From assembly GCA_018268835.1 (NCBI GenBank), contig JAFDVU010000019.1, forward strand, positions 1-57,025: a stretch of 57,025 bases of DNA. The letters run 5' to 3'. Below are positions 9,601 through 15,330 of the stretch, one piece after another. Under the pieces are notes generated by a model that worked only from the letters and a program-made list of their open reading frames with translations, searched no databases and had not been told where the DNA came from. Each line of letters opens with the position of its first letter. Within the stretch, counting starts at the first letter, position 1. The translations under genes were made by a program, and so were the position numbers. The DNA is from Acidobacteriota bacterium (lineage in GTDB: Bacteria; Acidobacteriota; Terriglobia; Bryobacterales; Bryobacteraceae).

Positions 9601-11544
9601 TTCAATGTCAGCATTGCTCCCAACCCTACGCCGACGATCCAAAGCCTGACGCCGGCTTTCCTCACTGTGGGCACCGCGCCGCAGGCCGTCCAGGTGCGCG
9701 GCAACGGATTGACCAGCACCTCTGTGATCCGCTGGAACGGCCAGGACCGGGCCACCACTGTCGTCGATTCCTCTGTTGTTAGCGTACTGCTCACCGCCGC
9801 CGACCTCGCCGTCCCCGGCCTCGCCGAAGTGCGCGTTTTCAACCCGCCTCCTGGCGGCGGCCTCTCGAGCCCGATGTGGTTTTCCGTTGGCATCGGGATC
9901 AGCGCCAGCGGAATCGTCTATGACCGCACGCGCGATCTGCTCTGGATCGCCGTTCCTAGTTCGGTGGCCAAGTATGGCAACAGCGTGGTCTCCATCGACC
10001 CGTTGACCGGCGCGGTGGGCCAGCCGATCTTCGTCGGCGCCGAACCCGGCAAAGTGGTGATTGCCGACGACGGATCTTACCTGTACGTGGCGCTCACCGG
10101 CGCCGCCGCGGTTCGCCGCGTTGACCTCGCCGCGCAAAAGGCGGACCTGCAATTTCCGCTCGGCAGCGACAGCTCCTTCGGAGCGACTTATGTCGACGAT
10201 ATGGACGTGATGCCCGGCGCGCCCCACACCATTGCGGTCTCGCGCAAGTACATCGGCGTCAGCCCGCGCCATGCCGGCGTCGCCATCTACGACGACGGAG
10301 TGATGCGCCCCAATACTACCAAGGTCCACACCGGCAGTGATCGCATCGAGTTCTCGTCGTTGCCCACCACCATCTACGGCTTCAACAACGAGACCACCGA
10401 GTTCGGGTTCCGCATTCTGACGGTGGACGCCAACGGAGTGAAGGAGACGCAAAACTTCGCCGGGTCGGCCATCGGCGGCTTCGGCGCGGATATGCGCTAC
10501 AACGGCGGCCGCATGTACGCCACCTCCGGGGCCATCCTCAACCCCGATATCGGTGCGCTGTTGGGAAAGTTCAGCCTCAGCGGTACGGTCAGTGGACTCG
10601 CGCCCGACCAGGCGCTCGGCCGCACGTTCTTCGTCCTTTCCGGGCAGAATGCGAGCATCGCCGCGTTCGACAATTCCACCTTCCTTTCGCTCGGCAGCAT
10701 TCCGATTCCCGGCCTGACCGTCAACGCGACCGCGGACGATGTCATGGTCCGCTGGGGCGATGACGGTCTCGCGGTCCGCTCGCCGGGCGGAGTGTTCATC
10801 CTCCGCTCCGCGATGGTGAATCCGCCGGCCATTTCTTCCGACAATATCGTCAACGCCGCGGGATTCACAGCAGGACCGGTGGCAGCGGGCAGTATCGCCA
10901 CGCTGTTCGGAAGCGGGCTGGCCGGCCGCACGCTCGGCGCTACCGGCACGCCCCTCCCTACCTCCCTCGGCGGGATCATGCTCACCGTTAACAGCGCGCC
11001 GGCGCCGCTTTACTTCGTTTCACCCGGGCAGATCAATTTCCAGGTCCCGTGGGAAGTGGCGGGAAGACCGAGCCCGGACGTGGCTGTCTCGGCGCCCGGC
11101 TTCGTCGAACATTCGGAGCGGCTGAAACTGGCGCAATACGCGCCCGGCATCTTCACCGACGGAGCGCCGAATGGGCAGGCAATCGCCACTGTCGCGGGCA
11201 CCGCGATTCTGGCTGCACCGGCAGGCTACGCGCCCGGGACCCGCCCGGCCTATATCGGCGAGACGCTGACGCTCTACTGCACGGGCATGGGACCGGTGGA
11301 CAACACGCCGCTCACCGGCTTCCCGACGCCCGCCGACCCGCTCGCCCGCACGACCGCCCAACCTTCGGTGACCATCGGAGGCCGATCGGCTAACGTGAGC
11401 TTCTCCGGCCTGGCCCCCGGATTGATCGGCGTATACCAGATCAATGTTCAGGTCCCCTCCGGAGCCGCCGCGGGCAACGCCGTCCCGATCTCCCTTTCGA
11501 TCGGCGGTGTGAGCGCGAACTCACCCACCATCGCGATTCAATAG
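6685..11544 (+). CDS. Giant secreted mosaic protein: beta-helix, ASPM-like, five IPT/TIG, propeller, Solibacter C-terminal domain
   Basis: The 1619-residue product starts at ATG 6685, which gives a signal peptide ending in ICFAQ. Residues ~30-410 are a right-handed beta-helix of NosD/pectate-lyase type with repeated ITGN and IAGN turns. Two immunoglobulin-like choice-of-anchor (ASPM/SPD-2/Hydin) repeats follow (~415-610). Five IPT/TIG repeats come next (about 8540-9890), each with a variant of V(R/I)RWNG...R.TT and a FNP.PGGG turn. A YVTN-like propeller (~1075-1385) precedes a terminal ~230-residue module (VNAAGFTAGPVAAGS, YFVSPGQINFQVPWE, YQINVQVPSG). That module matches my memory of TIGR03437, known mainly from Solibacter. 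It is probably a cell-surface or secreted adhesive or carbohydrate-interacting protein. Its precise role is unknown. Confidence 0.85.
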   Translation: MCRHYRVSAPVYLFLALAAEVGICFAQNTIRVPVDKPTIQAAILSAANGDTVLVLPGTYKEHIDFSRKAITVKSVSGPDITIIDGGLQPGVVVSFTQGEGPASVLQGFTIQNGAADEGGGITVQGASPTITGNRIVNNSGCSGAGIGVGFGNPIIQGNTISGNKGNCGGLGGGGIEFRGASTGKVLNNVITGNSTNSDGGGVVLWAGGAVTLRDNIITGNTAGGTGGGIATVNSAPAIIAGNLIAGNKANGAGALSFSNPYGALINNTIAGNQSTNMTSSAVSGLQASFDVNSRTVGNLIIAAAGQIALACGVYGQVPINGTFKNNDVFSVGGGNAYQSSCVTQTGSQGNISADPQFVNAAAGNYRLQSTSPALNGGDAAAAELASTDLDGNSRFRAGKVDMGAYEYPGATSVTVWPAPVNFQQQAVGSSSDVQAVTVTNTGAAPLQIASIATTGDFSQTSTCPTTSSVPSGGNCIVAVTFTPTARGSRAGTLTIVSNAAGSPSVVNLTGTAVGAVLNLSSTAITFPNQLTGTDSPPQQLALTNNGDYPLIVSNITATAEFTQTNTCGSPLPIGGSCTVSVVFHPIASGTRTGTLTINNNAVGGTQTVGMTGNGQALLPTLTSISPTGASTGGATFTLTVQGTNFISNSVVRWNGNDRPTTYTGPTRLTANIPAGDLATGGAFPITVFNPAPGGGSSNAVIITVSNLVPNLTSLSPTSALVGSPGFQLTLNGTNFVSGAEVRWNGNARPTTFVSPNQLRADISAVDISFASTNQLTVFNPSPGGGISASLTFTAVVPTPVPVLTSISPASATAGDPPLTLTLNGSGFGPTSTVRWGAAGRATTYISDTELRAAISAADLAYGGTVFVTVSNPAPGGGISATQVFTIAGSPLPTISSVSPSTITGGLAAATITVTGSGFTSSSVVRWNGADRSTTFVTASRLTASLLAADTAAMGTVKVAVYNPPPGGGTSQTFNVSIAPNPTPTIQSLTPAFLTVGTAPQAVQVRGNGLTSTSVIRWNGQDRATTVVDSSVVSVLLTAADLAVPGLAEVRVFNPPPGGGLSSPMWFSVGIGISASGIVYDRTRDLLWIAVPSSVAKYGNSVVSIDPLTGAVGQPIFVGAEPGKVVIADDGSYLYVALTGAAAVRRVDLAAQKADLQFPLGSDSSFGATYVDDMDVMPGAPHTIAVSRKYIGVSPRHAGVAIYDDGVMRPNTTKVHTGSDRIEFSSLPTTIYGFNNETTEFGFRILTVDANGVKETQNFAGSAIGGFGADMRYNGGRMYATSGAILNPDIGALLGKFSLSGTVSGLAPDQALGRTFFVLSGQNASIAAFDNSTFLSLGSIPIPGLTVNATADDVMVRWGDDGLAVRSPGGVFILRSAMVNPPAISSDNIVNAAGFTAGPVAAGSIATLFGSGLAGRTLGATGTPLPTSLGGIMLTVNSAPAPLYFVSPGQINFQVPWEVAGRPSPDVAVSAPGFVEHSERLKLAQYAPGIFTDGAPNGQAIATVAGTAILAAPAGYAPGTRPAYIGETLTLYCTGMGPVDNTPLTGFPTPADPLARTTAQPSVTIGGRSANVSFSGLAPGLIGVYQINVQVPSGAAAGNAVPISLSIGGVSANSPTIAIQ

Positions 11545-12021
11545 TTGGGCGGCGTGAGTGAGAAACCACGACTACCGGTCAGAAGTTACCGTCAGCCAAA
11601 CCAACGGATACGCCAGACCAGAACCGCCTGCGTGGGCGCGGTGGTTGATCGATTAGCTGGAATTACCGCGAACTGCAGGAGTCCTGAAGTTGCATGCCCT
11701 CGCGCTCCTGGTTGCGCGGACGGTCATGTACACATGGTCTTTGAGGAAACCCACGGTTCGGCTTACATGAGCTCGATTGTAGAGCGTTCTGCCTAGCAGG
11801 CCTCCTCCGACGCCCACTTTGACCTCAAAGCAAACGACACGACCAGGCCAGTTCGGGTAGTTCGAATGCGGTTTTGGGGCTGGGTTCTTCGTGTCCCGCG
11901 AGCCGGAGTCCGTTGTCCGTTGTGCCGCCCGGTTGCGCAATCGAGCGGCCTGGAGCAACATAAGACCCAAAACGAGGTCCGGCTAGCTAAATAGGATCCT
12001 GTCGCAGCATATAATTCTTTT
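11545..12021. other. Intergenic stretch without recognised gene
   Basis: About 480 bp separate the giant protein from the tRNA gene. Composition is lower in GC than the neighbours. ORFs up to ~105 codons exist on both strands but show no recognisable domain, signal peptide or convincing start. No promoter or repeat stood out. Confidence 0.5.
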
Positions 12022-12027
12022 AAAAAA

Positions 12028-12114
12028 TGGTGCGGAGAGGGGGACTTGAACCCCCACGAGATTGCTCCCGCTAGCACCTCAAGCTAGTGCGTCTGCCAAT
12101 TCCGCCACCTCCGC
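12028..12114 (-). tRNA. leuU: tRNA-Leu (anticodon GAG), CCA encoded
   Basis: The minus-strand sequence folds as a class II tRNA. The acceptor is GCGGAGG with TCTCCGC, discriminator A, followed by an encoded CCA at 12030-12028. The anticodon arm is CTAGC TTGAGGT GCTAG, giving anticodon GAG. It has a long variable arm and a GTTCAAGTC T-loop. It reads CUC and CUU Leu codons. It lies just downstream of secG on the same strand, the arrangement also known for secG-leuU in E. coli. A run of six T follows the CCA (12027-12022) and may end the transcript. Confidence 0.97.
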
Positions 12115-12123
12115 AGGTGGTAA

Positions 12124-12576
12124 CTACTTCTTCTGCCCGGCAGGGGCAGGCGCCGGAGCCGACTTCGCCGGAGCGGTGGATTGCGGCGCGCTCTGGGTCG
12201 TGGGCTGTTCCGGCAACTGTAGTGGCACAGTCGTGCTGCCCGGCAACTGCGCCGGAGGATTGACGGGTACCGGCACCGGAGCCGACTTCGCCGGCGCGCT
12301 CGTCTGCGGGTTACCTTGCAGCACCGAGGTCCCCAAGCCCGCGTTCTTCGTCGCCATGATCGAGAGCGATAGCGAGGTCAGCATGAAAATCACGAACGAA
12401 GCCGTGGTCGCCTTCGACAACAACGTAGCCGAGCCCCGCGGTCCGAATGCGGTCTGCGAACCCATCCCGCCAAATGCGCCCGCCAGATCCGCGGCCTGGC
12501 CGCTTTGCAGCAGCACGACCACAATCAGAAACAGGCACACCACGATGTGTACAATCCACAACAGAACGTAAAACAT
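12124..12576 (-). CDS. secG: Protein translocase subunit SecG
   Basis: The 150-residue protein begins MFYVLLWIVHIVVCLFLIVVVLLQ, the first SecG transmembrane helix. The conserved GGMGSQTAFGPRGSATLLSK loop follows, then a second helix (ASFVIFMLTSLSLSIMA). It joins SecY and SecE in the inner-membrane Sec channel. The C-terminal ~65 residues are a Pro/Ala/Ser/Val-rich, Lys-ended tail longer than in E. coli SecG, a common variation in this phylum. A promoter lies only ~10 nt before the start codon. The tRNA-Leu gene follows on the same strand. Confidence 0.93.
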   Translation of the reverse strand: MFYVLLWIVHIVVCLFLIVVVLLQSGQAADLAGAFGGMGSQTAFGPRGSATLLSKATTASFVIFMLTSLSLSIMATKNAGLGTSVLQGNPQTSAPAKSAPVPVPVNPPAQLPGSTTVPLQLPEQPTTQSAPQSTAPAKSAPAPAPAGQKK

Positions 12577-12586
12577 TTTCCATTCC

Positions 12587-12616
12587 AGTATAGGTGAGGG
12601 TGGAGTTCCCGGTCAA
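12587..12616 (-). promoter_or_regulatory. Promoter of secG with very short leader
   Basis: On the minus strand TTGACC (12616-12611) and TATACT (12592-12587) are 18 bp apart. Only 10 nt separate the -10 hexamer from ATG 12576. The transcript would start about 3-4 nt before the start codon. Confidence 0.6.
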
Positions 12617-12729
12617 ACCGGGTTACAGCGTAAACCGCCCTATCGCCGGGCGGCTGTCGCGGCACTCCCGTTCCGTACTACGATCGAAGCATCGAACCCG
12701 ACTGGAAAAACAACCTCCGCGTCGTCCTC

Positions 12730-13416
12730 GTGTCCACGCGCAATCCCTTGAATATCGGCGCGTCGGCGCGCGCCATGGCCAACTTCGGATTCTCCCGCCT
12801 GCGCGTGGTGGCCCCCTACGATGTGGCCTTCCGCGAAGCGCGCTCGGCGGTCGGCGCGGCGCCGCTGTTGGCCCGCGCCGAGGAGTATCCGACGGTGGCC
12901 GACGCGGTCGCCGATTGCCCGCTCGTCATCGGCACCACCAGCGTCGGGCACCGCGAACTGCAGCATCCCATCCGGCGCCTGGAATACGGTGCGCGGCAGA
13001 TCCGGCGCGCGCTGCCGGAGACGGGAGTCGCGCTATTGTTCGGCTCGGAGAAGTTCGGCCTCTCCAATCTCGATCTCAGCCACTGCCACTGGCTGATGCG
13101 CATCCCCACCGTGGGGACGGACCTCTCCATGAACCTCGGCCAGGCGGTGGCGCTGTGCCTGTACGAGCTGGCGCGGGATCCGCGCGCCGTGCGGGCGCGG
13201 CCGGCCGCGATCCACGCGGCGACGGCGGGCGAGCAGGAGCAGATCACCGCGATGCTGCTGGATGCGCTGCGGCAGAGCGGGTATATCCAGCCGCGCACGG
13301 CCGGTTCCACCGAAGAAAAGGTGCGGCGGCTGGTGCGCCGCCTGGCCGTCTCCGGCAAGGACGTGCCGGTGCTGCTCGGCATGCTGCGCCAGATCCTATG
13401 GAAGCTGAACTCCTGA
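12730..13416 (+). CDS. trmJ: TrmH-family RNA 2'-O-methyltransferase, TrmJ-like
   Basis: The protein shows SPOUT/SpoU landmarks: STRNPLNIGASARAMANFGF (motif 1), LLFGSEKFGLSNLDLSHC (motif 2) and IPTVGTDLSMNLGQAVALCLYE (motif 3, SAM-binding knot). It is expected to methylate the ribose of tRNA position 32, as TrmJ does. The C-terminal ~70 residues form a helical extension typical of TrmJ. GTG 12730 is the first usual start codon, but the coding signal begins earlier: in-frame DWKNNLRVVLV immediately precedes it and supplies the first beta-strand. No ATG, GTG or TTG lies between there and the in-frame TAA at 12631. An ATC at 12691 could be a rare start or a mutated ATG. The 3' end overlaps the convergent glycosyltransferase by 21 nt. 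Confidence 0.88.
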   Translation: MSTRNPLNIGASARAMANFGFSRLRVVAPYDVAFREARSAVGAAPLLARAEEYPTVADAVADCPLVIGTTSVGHRELQHPIRRLEYGARQIRRALPETGVALLFGSEKFGLSNLDLSHCHWLMRIPTVGTDLSMNLGQAVALCLYELARDPRAVRARPAAIHAATAGEQEQITAMLLDALRQSGYIQPRTAGSTEEKVRRLVRRLAVSGKDVPVLLGMLRQILWKLNS

Positions 13417-14145
13417 TACGGCGATGCGCACGTGATCGCCGCGCGGCGCCCAGACGCGCGGGTCGCTGGAGACGAAGATGGCCAGGGTCGGGGTCCCCAC
13501 GGCTGCGGCAAGGTGGGTAACGCCGCTATCGTTGCCGATGTAGAGACGCGCGGCGGCGAGGAAGCGCGCCAGGTCGTGCAGGTCGGGAATGCGGACTGCT
13601 TCCGGCAGCGGCGGATCGTCCTCGCCGGCGCACCAGCGGACGGGCATGCGCAGGCGCGCGGCGAGGGCGCGGAACCGTTCGAGCGGCCAGTTCTTGCGCG
13701 GGCTCCCGGAGAACGGGTGGATCACGGCGTAATCCTCGCGCGGTACCTCCAGCGCGATGCGCGGCACGGCGCCGGCGGGCGCGCCCACCTGTTCCAGGTA
13801 GAAATCGGTGGCGTGCACCGGGCAATTGGCGGCGGGGAGCGCGGGGTGGAACGTGAACGGCAGATCGCGGACGGCGTCGCGGAACTCGCCGCGGTTGGCG
13901 CCGTACCAGGAGACGATGGAATCGAAGCCGCGCAGTTCGTCGATGAGCCGCGGCGGCGGCCCGGTCACGCCGAGCAGGTCGAGGCCGGTGGCGGAGATGG
14001 CGCGCACGCGGTCGGCGAACCGGATCAGCGGGGCGCTGCGGGCAGTGGTCCAGACTTCCAGGTAGTCGCTGCGCAGGTGTTCCAGGGCGGGGAGCGAGAC
14101 GATTACGTCTCCGATCGCACCGGGCCGGATTACGAGTCGCCGCAT
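13396..14145 (-). CDS. Glycosyltransferase family 9 (heptosyltransferase-like)
   Basis: The 249-residue protein starts MRRLVIRPGAIGDVIVSLPAL, the GT9 nucleotide-sugar entry motif of WaaC/WaaF-type ADP-heptose transferases. A second half contains YAVIHPFSGSPRKNWPLERF and YIGNDSGVTHLAAAVGTPTLAIF, the donor-binding signature. It is shorter than the usual 320-350 residues, so it may be a compact or divergent member. It probably works on the cytoplasmic face of the inner membrane in lipopolysaccharide or other surface glycan assembly. Met 14145 is chosen because the motif starts directly there; longer in-frame extensions run into the noncoding RNA region. Confidence 0.82.
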   Translation of the reverse strand: MRRLVIRPGAIGDVIVSLPALEHLRSDYLEVWTTARSAPLIRFADRVRAISATGLDLLGVTGPPPRLIDELRGFDSIVSWYGANRGEFRDAVRDLPFTFHPALPAANCPVHATDFYLEQVGAPAGAVPRIALEVPREDYAVIHPFSGSPRKNWPLERFRALAARLRMPVRWCAGEDDPPLPEAVRIPDLHDLARFLAAARLYIGNDSGVTHLAAAVGTPTLAIFVSSDPRVWAPRGDHVRIAVSGVQLP

Positions 14146-14281
14146 GGCACAAAAATAGCCTACAACAGGATGCCCCCGCCCTGTTTTATGCACAGGACAT
14201 TCACGTTCGCCCCGCGCTAACCCATTGTAAACAAAATGAAATAAATGCTGTTGAAAAGGTTCTGTAACAGACAAAAAAGGA

Positions 14282-14310
14282 TTGACGGATCCGGTTGCCA
14301 GGAGCATAGT
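14282..14310 (+). promoter_or_regulatory. Promoter in front of the large noncoding RNA candidate
   Basis: TTGACG (14282-14287) and CATAGT (14305-14310) have a 17-bp spacer. The predicted start, about 7 nt past the -10, falls at 14316-14318. That is where the 5' arm of the RNA's closing helix begins. Confidence 0.6.
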
Positions 14311-14315
14311 GGGAT

Positions 14316-14928
14316 TGGTTCCAAGAGGTTTGAGGAACAGCGAGCCTCCGGAAACGTAGCGAACCAGGAACGATGATCCGTAGCTGAGAGCTCTAGTAAT
14401 AGATACGGGCTGCGGGGAGCGAGAGGAAATCGGGCGAATCTGGAAGGCGGGCCAATCGGCAGCCGAAGCGGTTGAACGCTTTGATCCCGAGGGACGTAAC
14501 AATCCCGGAGGGGAGTGGAGATCGCGGGAGCGGCCGGTTGAACCGCACGGAGGCGCCGCAACGGGATTGAGGCACAGACCTCGCCGTTCCCCGGGGCAAA
14601 CCGGGATCGGCGGACGAGCCAAAAATCCGAACGGGCGGTGTGGACGGGCGGTAGGAAGCGAAGTAGCAGGCCGGGAACTTTGACCCCGGGATGGAGGCCC
14701 CGAGAGGGGGCACCCGTTACGGGCGAGCGAAAGGCCGTTACGAGCAACCGGTCCTGATCGGGTCCAACAGGCAGCGCGCCTGAAGGCATCGATCCGGCGG
14801 ACGGAGAAAACGTTCGTTGGGGAGCCGACAGACGAAGCGCTCCGAGGGTCCGGTTACAGTGCTCAGTACCGTGCATGCCGGTGGTGAGCAAGGCTGGAAA
14901 TCAGGTCACTTGGAACCATTTTCTTTTT
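14316..14928 (+). ncRNA. Candidate large structured noncoding RNA (~613 nt), unassigned
   Basis: Four independent signs support an RNA. First, TGGTTCCAAG (14316-14325) pairs perfectly with CTTGGAACCA (14909-14918), closing the whole segment, and TTTTCTTTTT follows at once (14919-14928) as in an intrinsic terminator. Second, a promoter places the start at the first base of that helix. Third, the plus strand is purine-rich (about 63% by hand count over 14401-14640), so a protein reading on the minus strand would be oddly pyrimidine-rich. Fourth, local hairpins are dense: AAGCG/CGCTT near 14466, CGCCG/CGGCG 14582-14612, CCGGG/CCCGG near 14671-14689, GCCCC/GGGGC near 14697-14711, CAGGC/GCCTG 14768-14782, and GCTCA-ACCG/CGGT-TGAGC 14861-14889. 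I see no RNase P, tmRNA, 6S or SRP signature and no group II intron GUGYG start or domain V. The function is unknown. Confidence 0.62.
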
Positions 14929-14999
14929 GGCGGCGAAAGTGCCGCCATCCCGTATCCGATCCACCTCATTCCCCCCGCGATTCGGCGGACCGGCGGCAC
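14929..14999 (+). promoter_or_regulatory. Alternative hairpins in the leader of the microcompartment gene
   Basis: GGCGGC (14929-14934) can pair with GCCGCC (14941-14946) around a GAAAGT loop. The same right arm, extended to GTGCCGCC (14939-14946), can instead pair over 8 bp with GGCGGCAC (14992-14999). The two structures exclude each other and sit between the RNA candidate's T tract and the shell gene, so they could form an attenuation switch. A ribosome site GGAGG lies just before ATG 15043. Confidence 0.35.
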
Positions 15000-15042
15000 C
15001 CGCAATTGTGGTACGTTAGATCTTCATTCAACTGGAGGCAAA

Positions 15043-15324
15043 ATGGAGGCCCTTGGCCTGATTGAGACAAAGGGTTTGATCGGCGCAATCGAAGCCGCCG
15101 ACGCCATGGTCAAGACCGCCAACGTGGTCCTGACCGGCAAGGAATTCGTGGGAGCCGGTCTGGTTGTGGTGCAGTGCCGCGGCGACGTGGGTGCGGTGAA
15201 AGCCGCGACCGACGCCGGCGCCGCCGCCGCGCGCCGCGTGGGCGAACTGGTCAGCGTGCACGTGATTCCCCGGCCTCACGAAGAGGTCGAGAAGATCCTG
15301 CCCGTTCCCGGCGGTAAGAAGTAA
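15043..15324 (+). CDS. Bacterial microcompartment hexameric shell protein (BMC-H)
   Basis: The 93-residue protein has the full single-BMC-domain length and sequence pattern. [26 protein letters not shown] opens it, followed by [32 protein letters not shown] and a [16 protein letters not shown] ending, close to PduA/EutM/CcmK proteins. Six copies form a flat hexagon, and hexagons tile the facets of a protein organelle with a small central pore. The start has an upstream GGAGG ribosome site. The acylating aldehyde dehydrogenase begins 6 nt after the stop, so the pair form an operon with enzyme and shell together. No pentamer (BMC-P) or trimer gene is seen in the window. Confidence 0.95.
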   Translation: MEALGLIETKGLIGAIEAADAMVKTANVVLTGKEFVGAGLVVVQCRGDVGAVKAATDAGAAAARRVGELVSVHVIPRPHEEVEKILPVPGGKK

Positions 15325-15330
15325 GGGGCG

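Noticed and set aside
8540..9890. IPT repeats considered as a DNA repeat or CRISPR-like array
   Set aside because: The similarity is at protein level with ~260-270-bp periods. DNA identity is low and there is no spacer structure.
6997..10452. Long minus-strand ORFs antisense to the giant protein gene
   Set aside because: They mirror the repeat structure of the sense gene and are Gly/Arg/Ala/Asp-rich shadows. The sense strand has clear domains.
11653..12077. Minus-strand ORFs of ~95-105 codons beside the tRNA
   Set aside because: One runs through the tRNA gene itself. No domain, signal peptide or ribosome site is visible.
14217..14891. Minus-strand ORF of 224 codons (and 14393-14713, 106 codons) in the RNA region
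   Set aside because: The reading is Pro/Ser/Arg/Leu-rich without a recognisable fold. It would be pyrimidine-rich, unlike its neighbours, and it coincides with the base-paired RNA candidate.
14316..14928. Group II intron, RNase P RNA or tmRNA as identity of the RNA candidate
   Set aside because: No GUGYG 5' end, domain V, RNase P conserved core or tmRNA ends were found. The closing helix plus T tract fits a free-standing RNA better.
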